Assembly (NCBI RefSeq): GCF_021012875.1
Contig: NZ_JAJMZJ010000001.1
Span: 1-64,000 of the forward strand
Length of the DNA: 64,000 nucleotides
Source: Peptoniphilus sp. KCTC 25270
GTDB lineage: Bacteria > Bacillota > Clostridia > Tissierellales > Peptoniphilaceae
Reading direction: 5' to 3'
The stretch's first letter is position 1, and each line of letters opens with the position of its first letter. Position numbers and translations under genes: made by a program. Shown here piece by piece: positions 43,516 to 52,429 of the stretch. The notes beneath the pieces were generated by a model. That model had not been told where the DNA came from. It searched no databases and saw only the letters and a program-made list of their open reading frames with translations.

Positions 43516-43865
43516 ACTCCTTTTAATGACATCAGATGCCAAGTAACGCCAATGGCAATACCAATAAGAAGGAGTTGAATTTTTATATTTTCAATAAAAA
43601 ATAGACTTACCCCAATTCCTACATACAAAAGCGTCAAAGTTTTTCTGCGATGGGATGCCGTAATCTGTTTCTTTTCATAATTTCTAAGATATTCCCCGAA
43701 ATATTTATGATTCATAAGCCAGTGATAGGCTTTGTCGGAACTGCGAAGAAAACAAAAAGCGCTGAAAAGCAAAAAAGGCGTTGTAGGAAGTAGGGGGAAG
43801 AAGAGACCGATGGTTCCTAAAACTAAGGATAGGCACCCGGCTCCAAACAAAATATATTTTTTCAT
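43512..43865 (-). CDS. DUF454 (YbaN-like) small membrane protein
   Basis: 117 residues from ATG 43865 with AGGAGG at about 43872-43877; a longer frame running upstream overlaps the divergent gene and has no RBS. Four hydrophobic segments. Signature GTIGLFFPLLPTTPFLLFSAFCFLRSS and HKYFGEYLRNYEKK match DUF454/YbaN inner-membrane proteins. Function unknown in this family. Confidence 0.85.
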   Translation of the reverse strand: MKKYILFGAGCLSLVLGTIGLFFPLLPTTPFLLFSAFCFLRSSDKAYHWLMNHKYFGEYLRNYEKKQITASHRRKTLTLLYVGIGVSLFFIENIKIQLLLIGIAIGVTWHLMSLKGV

Positions 43866-43954
43866 AAAAATCCTCCTAGAAATAGTATAACAGATGGAAA
43901 TTGAATTGCCTATTTCTTCTATATGTGGGAAAATAGAGAGAAGGAGTTGAGTCA

Positions 43955-44527
43955 ATGTTTGGAAGGAAAAAGAAACCCAAAACCGTATATCAAAAAGTAT
44001 TGAAAAATGTCTTTGAAACAGAAGATGGAAAAATGGAATACGAACATATAACAGGAGAAAAAATCGTAGAAAAAAGCGATACGACAAAATTGGATATCGC
44101 CATATTGGAATATTTTGGGCGAGAAGCATGGGCAATGGAACATTTGGAACAATTTTTCCAAAAGAATACGGCCCTATCTGCCATCCCTTCCTTTGAAAAT
44201 TGGCTCTATAGTTTTGATCGAATGGATCAGCCAATGTTGGGATTGGCCATATTATTAATGCGAGATTCCGAACTTCCCGAAGCGGTAAAATTTGGAATCT
44301 ATTTAACTCGTTTTACAGATTTGGAACAAAACGCCATGGTAAAGGAAATGGTTATAAAGTTGGGAAAACACCCAGCTTTCGCCTACTACGCCATGGACGC
44401 TCTCTTACAATTTCCCTTGGGAACTTCCGACTTTTATGAAATCGGGCAAGAAACCCAAGGATATGGAAAGAAAATATACGAAAAACTAGCAAAAGATCTA
44501 ATGGAAAAGAGGATACAATGGAATTAG
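43955..44527 (+). CDS. hypothetical cytosolic protein upstream of cvfB-like gene
   Basis: 190 residues, no family recognised. Basic start (MFGRKKKPKTVYQKVLKN), no membrane segments or signal peptide, mainly helical-looking. It contains EYFGREAWAMEHLEQFF, SFENWLYSFDRMDQPMLGLA and an aromatic C-terminal part. Overlaps the next gene by ten bases (end GGATACAATGG), so it is translationally coupled to the CvfB-like protein and may act with it. RBS AGAAGGAG before ATG. Confidence 0.7.
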   Translation: MFGRKKKPKTVYQKVLKNVFETEDGKMEYEHITGEKIVEKSDTTKLDIAILEYFGREAWAMEHLEQFFQKNTALSAIPSFENWLYSFDRMDQPMLGLAILLMRDSELPEAVKFGIYLTRFTDLEQNAMVKEMVIKLGKHPAFAYYAMDALLQFPLGTSDFYEIGQETQGYGKKIYEKLAKDLMEKRIQWN

Positions 44528-45336
44528 GAAAAGTACAGACCCTAAAAATCGTAACGGCAACGGAGAAAAAATTACAGGGAACCGATGGAAAAGAGACCAT
44601 CGATTTAGAAATCATCAAAGGGGAATCCCATAAAGTGGGCGAGGAAGTAGAAGTCTTTGTCTACAGAGAAAATTCTGGGAAACTGGCCGGAACCACAAGA
44701 ACGCCCAAAATTGAAGTAGGAAAAGTGGCAAAACTGGCAGTGGTCAGCAAGACGAAAATTGGATATTTTGTAGATATCGGCGCGCCAAAGGACGTATTGT
44801 TGCCTTTTAGCGAAGCCAGCGAACGAGTACGAGAAGGAGGAAAATATCTATTCCTATTGTACATTGATAAATCCGACCGTTTGGCAGTAACGATGAACAT
44901 TAAAGATCATCTAAAATCTGACAGCCCTTACGAAAAAGGAGATATGGTAAAGGGAAGTATCTATCATATCAATCCAAGATTGGGCGCTTTGATTGCCATT
45001 GACGATCAATACGACGGCCTCATTCCTACGAAAAATCTAATGGGAATTCACAATGTAGGAGACGAGGTAGAGGTGCGTGTCGCATCCAAATTGGCCGATG
45101 GAAAATTGACGCTGAGTATGAGAGAATTCGCCCATATCCAAATGGGACAAGATTCTGAAATCGTATTGGATTTAATCGACGAATACAAAGGCGTTTTGCC
45201 TGTGGGAGACAAATCCGATCCAGACGAAATTTTAGATATAACCGGGCTTTCTAAATCGGCCTTCAAACGTGCCGTAGGAAAATTATACAAAGAAGGAAAA
45301 GCTGTTCCAGGGCCGATGGAGACAAGAAGAAAATGA
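44518..45336 (+). CDS. CvfB-like S1-domain RNA-binding protein
   Basis: 272 residues. Tandem S1-like OB folds: KVAKLAVVSKTKIGYFVDIGAPKDVLLPFSEA (about 65-100), then DMVKGSIYHINPRLGALIAID and YDGLIPTKNL, and a C-terminal winged-helix segment LDITGLSKSAFKRAVGKLYKEGK. This is the CvfB/YitL plan, linked to RNA metabolism and virulence regulation in staphylococci. Overlaps the following methyltransferase gene start. Confidence 0.88.
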   Translation: MELGKVQTLKIVTATEKKLQGTDGKETIDLEIIKGESHKVGEEVEVFVYRENSGKLAGTTRTPKIEVGKVAKLAVVSKTKIGYFVDIGAPKDVLLPFSEASERVREGGKYLFLLYIDKSDRLAVTMNIKDHLKSDSPYEKGDMVKGSIYHINPRLGALIAIDDQYDGLIPTKNLMGIHNVGDEVEVRVASKLADGKLTLSMREFAHIQMGQDSEIVLDLIDEYKGVLPVGDKSDPDEILDITGLSKSAFKRAVGKLYKEGKAVPGPMETRRK

Positions 45337-46625
45337 TGGAAATTATGGATTTAGTCGAATTAGAAATTATCGATTATGACCATAGAGGAAGAGGATTAGG
45401 AAAAGTAGAGGGAGCCGTTGTCTTTTTAGATAGCGGCTTTATTGGCGATAGGGTAGAAGCTCAGATTACCAAAAAGAAAAAACGATTCTTTGAAGGAAAG
45501 GTTTTGAAAATACTCGAAAAGTCCAAAGACCGAGAAAAAAATCCTTGCCCTTACGGTCATAGATGCGGCGGTTGTGCCTTTTTAGGGTGGAGCTACGAAA
45601 AAGAATTGGAGTGGAAGAAAAATTTTGTAAAAAATGCCATTCAGCGAATTGGAAACATAGAAGGGGATGTAGAAAACACCTTAGGAATGGAAAATCCAAC
45701 CCACTATCGAAACCATATGCAATTTCATAAAACAGGCGATGGATGGGGGCTTTACACAAAAGATTCAGCAGAAATTATTCCCATTGGAAATTGTTTGATG
45801 CAAAGGGAAAGAGCCAACGAAATTTTGGAAAAGCTTCAAGGAAAAAAATACAACCGAGAGATGAAACTTTTAGGACTTAGAACCAACGAAGTTGGAGAAA
45901 TTATGGCCATTTTCGTAGGAGAAAAAACCCTAAAAGAAAGCACAAAACACAAACTCGTTGCCGATGCCATAGAATTTGGAATCGACTCTCTCTATTACAG
46001 CGAAAACCGGAATCCAAAATTTCACTACGGAAAAGAATTTATCCATCTCTATGGAAAAGAAGTATTAAAAGAACAATTCCAGGGCTTTGAATACGAAATT
46101 TCTCCTGGGAGTTTTTTCCAAGTCAACTTACATCAAGCCGAAGAATTGGCCAAAAAAGTAGTAGAAGGAATGGGAGAAGAAAAATGGAACTATGCCATGG
46201 ATTTATTCTGCGGAATTGGAACCTTAACCCTTCCTATTTCCCAAAAATCCAAAGAAACCATTGGCATTGAAATCAATCCCCAAGCCATTGAAGACGCCCG
46301 AAGAACCGCCAAAAAAAATGGAGAAGAAATTCGCTACATTGCTGGGCGAGTAGAAAAAATCTTGCCACGACTGTTGGAGGAAGAAAATATTCAGCCAGAG
46401 ATTGCTGTCTTTGATCCGCCACGAGGTGGCGTAGAAGAAGAAGCCCTAGAAGCCATAACGGAATCCGCCCCCGAACGCATTCTATACGTCAGCTGCAACC
46501 CCACCACTTTAGCGCGCGATCTAAAATATTTAGGAGAAGAATACGAAATAGAAAAAATTTGGCTCGTAGATATGTTTCCGCGAAGCGGTCATGTGGAGAC
46601 GGTAGTATTGATGTCAAGAAAATAG
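45333..46625 (+). CDS. 23S rRNA (uracil-5-)-methyltransferase, RlmD/RlmCD (TrmA) family
   Basis: 430 residues. N-terminal TRAM domain (about 1-58), iron-sulphur cysteines CPYGHRCGGC plus Cys in IPIGNCLMQ, SAM site LFCGIGTLTLP, and catalytic DPPRGG and YVSCNPTTLARDL. Methylates uridine at C5 in 23S rRNA; RlmCD in Gram-positives handles U747 and U1939, while E. coli RlmD handles U1939, and the site here is not resolved. Third gene of the coupled unknown-cvfB-rlm set. Start is either of two adjacent ATGs. Confidence 0.92.
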   Translation: MMEIMDLVELEIIDYDHRGRGLGKVEGAVVFLDSGFIGDRVEAQITKKKKRFFEGKVLKILEKSKDREKNPCPYGHRCGGCAFLGWSYEKELEWKKNFVKNAIQRIGNIEGDVENTLGMENPTHYRNHMQFHKTGDGWGLYTKDSAEIIPIGNCLMQRERANEILEKLQGKKYNREMKLLGLRTNEVGEIMAIFVGEKTLKESTKHKLVADAIEFGIDSLYYSENRNPKFHYGKEFIHLYGKEVLKEQFQGFEYEISPGSFFQVNLHQAEELAKKVVEGMGEEKWNYAMDLFCGIGTLTLPISQKSKETIGIEINPQAIEDARRTAKKNGEEIRYIAGRVEKILPRLLEEENIQPEIAVFDPPRGGVEEEALEAITESAPERILYVSCNPTTLARDLKYLGEEYEIEKIWLVDMFPRSGHVETVVLMSRK

Positions 46626-46717
46626 AATAACAAGCTATAAAGCTGTTGAAATCAATGGTTTTTAGGATTTTAGAAGAAATCTTAAAAGCCATTATTTTAT
46701 TTATGATGAATTGCAAA

Positions 46718-47757
46718 TAATAATGCGACACTTAGAGTAAACTAAGTTCGTGCATAAATACATCAAATGGAGTTTTATAATTTAGACAATTTCTAGGTCT
46801 ATTATTAAGCTCTATCATATTTTTTATTAAATCTTCTATCTCGATTTTCGCTAAATCTGTTTTCTTTGGATAGTATTCCCTTAATAGTCCATTTGAATTT
46901 TCGTTACTACCCCTTTGCCATGCTGAATATGGATCGGCAAAATAAAAGTCTATTCCTATATCTTCAATTTCTTTATAGCAAGCAAATTCTTTACCTCCAT
47001 CGGATGCAAAGCTTTTCAAAGCGGATTTTGGAAGATGTTTTATTAATTTTTTCATTGCTTCAAGCATAGATTCTTTGGTTCTATCTTTCATAGGTAAGGC
47101 AACATAAAATCTGGATTTCATTTCAACAAAAGTAGCCAAGCAACCTTTACTTTTACCTCTAGAAGATACAACAGTATCTAATTCCCAATGACCAAATTCA
47201 ATTCTTTTTTTTACTATACTTGGTCTTTTTCCTATGGAAGTTTCAATATTGAACCTACCTCTAGTTTCTTTTGTTTTTCTTGATTTACCTTTTCTTCTAA
47301 GTTTACTTATATCAAATTTGATAGCACCTGAATAAACCCAATTGTATATGGTTTTAAAGGAAACTACTCCCTCTAAAATAGTAGAGGGAATCTGTTCAGG
47401 TGACTATTTACAATTCAACTTATTAAGTATGATATTTTTAATTGTTTCTGTAGCTTTACAATTTCTTCCTTTGCGTAATGATTTAATACTTCTATCTTTA
47501 TTTGCTTCACTAGCTGAATAAATGTTGTTACATCTTTTCAATTCTCTAGAGATAGTAGAGTGGTGAAAGCCTAAAATTTTCGTTATTCTTCTAGAAGAAT
47601 AGCCCTCTAGTTTTAATACCTCTATCTTATTTTTATCATTTAGTGTAAGATGTTTGTAACTCATATTAACCTCCGTGTATGTTTTTGTGGTTATTAACAT
47701 TTTACACGAATTTAGTTAGTATGAGTTTTTACTTTTTATTTAGTGTCGCATTTAATT
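46718..47757 (-). mobile_element. IS30-family insertion sequence
   Basis: About 1.04 kb bounded by inverted ends: AATGCGACACTTA near 46722-46734, and its complement TAGTGTCGCATT near 47741-47752. The transposase fills the interior leftward and its stop lies in the left end. Ends and length fit IS30. Exact termini and target duplication cannot be fixed from one copy. Confidence 0.85.
46732..47664 (-). pseudogene. IS30-family transposase interrupted by one TAG
   Basis: Starts at ATG 47664 with GGAGG upstream. N-terminal helix-turn-helix: HLTLNDKNKIEVLKLEGYSS and FHHSTISRELKR. The frame meets TAG at 47404-47406 where relatives have Trp in the motif KWSPEQI (here K, stop, SPEQI). It then continues open in the same frame: TIYNWVYSGAI, GHWELDTVV, and the DDE core with SDGGKEFA and QRGSNENSNGLLREYYPKKTD. 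So a single nonsense change separates two otherwise intact halves. Confidence 0.9.
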
Positions 47758-47935
47758 TTACAACTTATCTAAGTAAAAGCATCTAGAAAATATAGGTGCT
47801 TTTTTGATGTCCAAAATTAGGAGGTGATTTAAACCAATTTCAAAATATGTACGATTTGGAATTATTTCTGAATAGGATTAAAATTAGATTTCAACAAAGG
47901 TAGATTCAAGTAAACCTAGGGTATACAAGGATTGA

Positions 47936-48226
47936 GAAGTAAAAACTCATCATCGTTTTAGAAGAGCAAAAACAATAAAAAGAATTTACTGAGAGTATTT
48001 TGAAGGCTCTAGTTTTCCAGATATAAAAGAAGGTCTAGAGAAAGATGGAATTGTAAACGGAGCAGGAAATAAGAAGTGGAATGTATCAGACCTCACTCAA
48101 ATTTTAACTAATGAGAAATATATGGGAGATGCCATTTCACAAAAAACATTCACGGTAGATTTTCTGAATTAGAAAAGAATAGAAAATGATGGAATTGCTC
48201 ATCAATACTATGTAGAGATGCAGTAG
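47936..48226 (+). pseudogene. serine recombinase (resolvase-like) fragment
   Basis: An open stretch interrupted by TGA and TAG reads [19 protein letters not shown], then [21 protein letters not shown] and [12 protein letters not shown], stop, KRIENDGIAHQYYVE. This is the recombinase/zinc-beta-ribbon middle part of large serine recombinases found on integrative elements. The catalytic N-terminus is missing. The flanking 47758-47935 holds no other recognisable content. Confidence 0.75.
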
Positions 48227-48311
48227 TTGGAGCCATAAATAAGTTTATAGGTGAATGTACAAGAACTTAAGATTAGTCGTTATCATTAAAATAACAAAAC
48301 AGGAGGATTTT

Positions 48312-48998
48312 ATGGAAATGTGTAAAGCTTGCAAAGCTGACGGTAGATGTTTATCAAAAGTTAATCTTTTTAAAGAAATAGGAGTAGATGAATCAAAAAG
48401 CATCTATCTTTCTGCCAATCAAAAGGATTATGAAAAAGGTGCAAGTATTTTTTTTATTGGAGATTTTATTGATAAGATTATAATTGTTAGATATGGAAAA
48501 ATTAAAACTTCCATCTATGATGAAGATGGAAGAGAAAATATAAGAAAAATTTATGTTGAAGGAGATATTATAGGGGAAGATTCAATTTTTTTAGACAAGT
48601 ACTTTGAATCCAATGCAGTAGCTATAGAAAAAACGGGGATTTGTCAAATTGACAAGGCAACCCTAAGAAGTATTTTAGTTAAAGACCATAACTTTTCTCT
48701 AAATATGATAAAAGCATTAAGCAAAAAAGTTTATGAGACTGAAAAATTGTTGGAAATTCTATCAATAAGAGATGCCTATACAAGACTGGCTGCTTTTTTG
48801 GCTTACAGGGCTAGAATAATAAAAGACGACACTATAAATCTTAATCAAGAAACAATAGGTCAAACAATAAATATGTCTAGAGAAACTGTATCTAGAAAGT
48901 TAGCCCAGTTGGAAGAAGATGGCTATATTGAAAATCAAGCATATAAAAAAATAAAGATAAAAAACCTTCCTGGTCTAATTAACTTAAGTATTTTTTAA
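48312..48998 (+). CDS. Crp/Fnr-family regulator with FNR-type Fe-S cysteines (HcpR-like)
   Basis: 228 residues from ATG 48312 with AGGAGG upstream. N-terminal Cys4, Cys7, Cys13 (CxxCx5C) plus Cys111, close to the ligand spacing of E. coli FNR (20, 23, 29, 122). Cyclic-nucleotide-binding-type beta barrel at about 28-115, long dimer helix, and C-terminal HTH (TIGQTINMSRETVSRKLAQLEEDG). Likely an oxygen- or NO-sensitive [4Fe-4S] activator. It precedes an NO-defence pair, as HcpR-type regulators do. A candidate site lies at 49003-49018. Confidence 0.85.
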   Translation: MEMCKACKADGRCLSKVNLFKEIGVDESKSIYLSANQKDYEKGASIFFIGDFIDKIIIVRYGKIKTSIYDEDGRENIRKIYVEGDIIGEDSIFLDKYFESNAVAIEKTGICQIDKATLRSILVKDHNFSLNMIKALSKKVYETEKLLEILSIRDAYTRLAAFLAYRARIIKDDTINLNQETIGQTINMSRETVSRKLAQLEEDGYIENQAYKKIKIKNLPGLINLSIF

Positions 48999-49002
48999 AA
49001 TG

Positions 49003-49018
49003 TGTGACATAAGACACG
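49003..49018 (+). promoter_or_regulatory. candidate Fnr/HcpR operator upstream of the Ric-FprA genes
   Basis: TGTGACATAAGACACG is close to the Crp/HcpR-type palindrome TGTGA-N6-TCACA, with two mismatches in the right arm. It lies just after the regulator stop and 57 bases before the Ric start, suiting activation of ric-fprA by the adjacent gene product. Confidence 0.5.
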
Positions 49019-49074
49019 GAAAAGAAGTCCTTCCTTGGATAAAATAGAATTAAGAAAATTAGAGGAGACGAAAA

Positions 49075-49776
49075 ATGATAAATACTAACACTAAGATTGA
49101 AGATATTGTAAAACTTGATAACGCCATAATGGATTTTTTTAATAAAGAGAAAATTGATTTCTGTTGCAATGGTCACATGACAATTGAAGAAGTTGCTGGC
49201 GAGAAAAATATCAGTCCCCAGGATCTTCTTGAAAAAATTGAAAAGAATATGGACGCCAATAATTTTAGAGAGAAAGAAGGGTTGGACTTAGAAAAATTTA
49301 AGGACCTTAGTCTAAAAGAAATGGTAGCGTCTCTAATTGTAGACCATCACAATAAGGAGAGAGACCTATTATTTGAAATAGATCCTCTATTAAATAAAAT
49401 TCTATCTGTCCACTATAATCATCATGGTAAAGAATTAATGAAACTTCACTCTTTATTTGCTGATCTAAAAAAGGAACTAGAGGAGCACTTTGTAAAAGAA
49501 GAAGAAGTAACTTTTCCATTGATGTTAAAAAATGAAAACCCAAGTCCAGAAATAATAAAAAAAGTTGAAGATTTAGAAGTAGACCACGAAAAAGCTGGAT
49601 CTATAATAAAGGAAATGATAGATTTAACATCTTGGTTTAAAGTGCCAGAAGATGGATGTAATACTTATGAATACACCTTTAACTTGTTAGAAAAATTAGT
49701 AAAGGATGTCTTTGTCCATATATTCAAAGAAAACTCTATTATGTTTGAGAAGTATATAGAAAGTGAGGAAAAATAA
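49075..49776 (+). CDS. ric: iron-sulphur cluster repair di-iron protein Ric/ScdA/YtfE
   Basis: 233 residues. N-terminal DUF542 domain with DFCCNGHMTIEEVA (the CC pair of ScdA), followed by a hemerythrin-like domain: DHHNKERD, HYNHHGKELMKLHSLF, LEEHFVKEEEVTFP, VDHEKAGSII, HIFKEN. The His/Glu set forms a di-iron site. Repairs Fe-S clusters damaged by NO or oxidants. RBS GGAGACG. The stop overlaps the FprA start by one base, so the two are coupled. Confidence 0.92.
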   Translation: MINTNTKIEDIVKLDNAIMDFFNKEKIDFCCNGHMTIEEVAGEKNISPQDLLEKIEKNMDANNFREKEGLDLEKFKDLSLKEMVASLIVDHHNKERDLLFEIDPLLNKILSVHYNHHGKELMKLHSLFADLKKELEEHFVKEEEVTFPLMLKNENPSPEIIKKVEDLEVDHEKAGSIIKEMIDLTSWFKVPEDGCNTYEYTFNLLEKLVKDVFVHIFKENSIMFEKYIESEEK

Positions 49777-50993
49777 TGAAAAAGCGAATCAAGAACAATG
49801 TTTATTGGGTTGGAAAAATTGACTGGGAACTACAGGAATTCCATGGGAGTGAATTTTCTGTTCACCATGGCTCTAGCCAAAATGCATACCTAATACAAGA
49901 AGAAAAAACTGTATTGATAGATACAGTCTGGACACCTCATAAAGAGGAGTTTGTTAAAAATCTCAAAACAGAAATTGACCTAAAAGAAATTGATTACATT
50001 GTAATTAATCACGGAGAACCAGACCATTCTGGATCACTTGTAGAAATCATGGAAGAAATTCCAAACACACCGATTTATTGTACAGCCAATGGAAAGAAAT
50101 CTCTAATTGGCCAGTATCACCATCCAGAATGGGACTATAGGGTAGTTAAGACTGGTGATTCTGTGGATATAGGCAATGGCAAGCAATTAGTTTTTGTAGA
50201 AATGACCATGCTTCATTGGCCAGACTCAATGGCAACATATATGACTAGCGATAATATCTTGTTTTCAAACGATGCCTTTGGCCAACACTATGCACTAAGT
50301 GAACTTTTCAATGACAAGGCAGATCCAACCATCCTTTGGAATGAAGCTATGAAATACTATGCGAATATATTGACACCTTTCTCAAGTTTTGCAAAAAAGA
50401 AAATAGAGGAAATTGTTGCAATGAACCTTCCTATAGATATTATAGCAACAAGCCATGGAAGCATCTGGAGAGAAAATGCTCTAGAGATAGTACAGAAATA
50501 TGCTGAGTGGGCCGATAACTATAAGGAAGATCAAGTAACAGTTATCTATGATTCAATGTGGGGAGCAACTAAAAAAATAGCCCACAAAATTGCAGATGAT
50601 ATTAGAGAAATTTCCCCATCAACCAGGACCAAAGTCTTATCAGTTGCAGAAATGGATAGAAATGATATTATGACAGAAGTATTTAAGTCAAGAGCAATAG
50701 CTGTTGGTTCGCCAACAGTTGGTAGATCTGCGATTACTACTATATCTGGGTGGCTACATTTTCTTCAAGAACTTAAATTCAAAGATAAGGTGGCCGGTGT
50801 CTTTGGATCATACGGCTGGTCTGGTGAAGGAAATAAGATATTGAGAGATGAGCTTGAAAAGGCAGGATTTAAACTTATAGATGAAGAACTAAAGGTTTCT
50901 TGGATGCCAGATGATGAATTTTTAAAGGGAACTGAAAAGTTTTCTAAGTCTTTACTTGATGCATCGACTTTTGAAGATGAAAAAACAAGATAA
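49776..50993 (+). CDS. fprA: flavo-diiron protein (FprA, A-type flavoprotein; NO/O2 reductase)
   Basis: 405 residues. N-terminal metallo-beta-lactamase-like domain with di-iron ligands His79-x-Glu81-x-Asp83-His84 (HGEPDH), then TMLHWPDSMATY and SNDAFGQHYA. The C-terminal flavodoxin domain (about 255-400) starts VIYDSMWGATKKIAHKIADDI. Reduces NO or O2 to protect anaerobes, with electrons usually from rubredoxin. Coupled to ric; the rubredoxin at 36803-36964 is a possible donor. Confidence 0.94.
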   Translation: MKKRIKNNVYWVGKIDWELQEFHGSEFSVHHGSSQNAYLIQEEKTVLIDTVWTPHKEEFVKNLKTEIDLKEIDYIVINHGEPDHSGSLVEIMEEIPNTPIYCTANGKKSLIGQYHHPEWDYRVVKTGDSVDIGNGKQLVFVEMTMLHWPDSMATYMTSDNILFSNDAFGQHYALSELFNDKADPTILWNEAMKYYANILTPFSSFAKKKIEEIVAMNLPIDIIATSHGSIWRENALEIVQKYAEWADNYKEDQVTVIYDSMWGATKKIAHKIADDIREISPSTRTKVLSVAEMDRNDIMTEVFKSRAIAVGSPTVGRSAITTISGWLHFLQELKFKDKVAGVFGSYGWSGEGNKILRDELEKAGFKLIDEELKVSWMPDDEFLKGTEKFSKSLLDASTFEDEKTR

Positions 50994-51010
50994 AGTAATA
51001 ACATTTTAAG

Positions 51011-51151
51011 AACAGTACTCTTGCAAAAGGTATTAGCACAATTTTCAATACTATTCCAATAGAAATTACCTTTGAGGATGAGGATAATATCAATCATTAT
51101 TTCAATGAAGGTTATTGGAATAAAAGTAACCTCAGATGTGTCGAAAAAACT
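51011..51151 (+). pseudogene. PAS-domain fragment of a DUF438-type protein
   Basis: An open stretch without start reads STIFNTIPIEITFEDEDNIN then HYFNEG, matching the PAS motif of DUF438/DUF1858 hemerythrin-like sensors (NTLPVDITFVDEN-like phrase). It ends at TGA 51149-51151. Only the tail of the domain survives. Confidence 0.55.
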
Positions 51152-51530
51152 TGATTTGAATAAAACGGTCTTCGACATTATGTAGGAATACCCGGAATTT
51201 GTCCATATTTTGGCAGGACTTGGGTTCACGGGAAATATGGAAAAGACAATGTTTCATTCCGTGGGTAAAATGATTACAATTCCCAAGGGTACTAAAAATG
51301 AAGAAGGAGTTGCTTCGAATAAGACTGAAGAAATTAATGTAATTAATAAAAAGATTGGGGACAAACAAAAAAATTATTCATCAGTAACTGATAAAGTGGA
51401 TAAGTCCAATGAAGAAAAACAAAAGCTTCTAGTTATTGAAGCATCCAAAGAGGATACAAAACGAAGGGTGGAACAAATAAAAAAATTCATCGTTGAACAA
51501 GAAACAAGTGATATTCAAGTCAGGAATTGA
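51138..51530 (+). pseudogene. DUF1858-domain protein with in-frame TAG
   Basis: GTG 51138 opens SKKLDLNKTVFDIM, TAG at 51183-51185, then EYPEFVHILAGLGFTGNMEK and SVGKMITIPKGTKNEEGV, a DUF1858 domain as found at the N-terminus of DUF438 proteins. A coiled-coil-like tail rich in K/E follows (KQKNYSSVTDKVDKSNEEKQ) to a TGA at 51530. Placed right after ric-fprA, it may be a broken member of the NO/hemerythrin module. Confidence 0.6.
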
Positions 51531-51551
51531 TAATGATATTTCAAAAGAGTA

Positions 51552-51592
51552 ATAGCCCAGGTCGATTAAGACTTGGGTTATATTTTCTTGAG
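51552..51592 (+). terminator. hairpin terminator
   Basis: AGCCCAGGTC (51554-51563) pairs with GACTTGGGTT (51570-51579) followed by ATATTTTC. The rest of 51593-51820 is AT-rich and shows no gene. Confidence 0.6.
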
Positions 51593-51820
51593 AAAATTTT
51601 CACCAAATGGTTTTTAATTTGATATGATACGTTATAGAAATAAACAATGGTTTAGATGTAAATATGAATAATGATAAAAAGCCTAATAATAGATGAGTTT
51701 GATAGTAGAATTTTGGTTGTCATCAAGCTCGTTTTGACTATACAAAAACACTTCATTTCCGCCAAGTTAGTTGACATTATTTAGGCAGATAAATTTTAAT
51801 TCAAAGGACTGCAATATACT

Positions 51821-52340
51821 ATGAGCGAAAATAATAAAATGGGAATCGGGTCCGAGAGGAAGCTGCTTTTGACTATGGAACCGCCGATTGTGCTGTCTAT
51901 GCTGGTGCAGGCTTTGTACAACATTGTTGAAAGCGCCTTCGTCAGCTGCCTTGGTAGAGGATGCGCTGTCCGCTGTGTCGTGGGTGATTACTGCCTTGAC
52001 TATCAGTATTGGTGTTGGTATGTCTCAGGTGATTTCGCAGAGCCTTAGGGAGAACAATCAAAAGAAAGCCGCATCCTCGGCAGTGCAGGGCTTATTTCTA
52101 TCAGGGCTCTGCTTTGTGCTTTTGGCTTTGTTCGGTCTCCTTTTTTCAAAAGCTTTTTACGACTGGCAGAATGTCTCGGAAAATATTGCTGTGCAAGGCA
52201 GCGATTACCTGCGTATCATAACTATATTTTCACTCGGTATTTTTACAGAGATTGCATTTGAGAGAATGCTGATTTCCACAAGTCATGCGAGAGAATCTAT
52301 GATTTGCCGCTTCCATTTTGCAATAAGTGTTAAGACCTAG
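51821..52340 (+). pseudogene. MATE-family efflux protein, frameshifted and truncated
   Basis: The N-terminal part reads RKLLLTMEPPIVLSMLVQAL, YNIVESAFVS in one frame, then shifts near 51945-51965 to LVEDALSAVSWVITALTISI, GVGMSQVISQSLRENNQ and SVAVQ-like following segments up to LISTSHAR. This is the first about 160 residues of a MATE (NorM/DinF-type) drug/sodium antiporter of about 450; the rest is missing. GC content is visibly higher than in the neighbours, pointing to a separate origin. Confidence 0.85.
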
Positions 52341-52429
52341 TGCTTGATGAAGGATTATCGTCAGAGGGGTATTGACACATGTTGAAGCCCTAATCCCTTC
52401 GATGACAAAAGAAGAAAGAACGAACGATA

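Noticed and set aside
44661-46731. Antisense open frames opposite cvfB and the methyltransferase
   Set aside because: They track the codon structure of the sense genes and lack RBS or recognisable domains.
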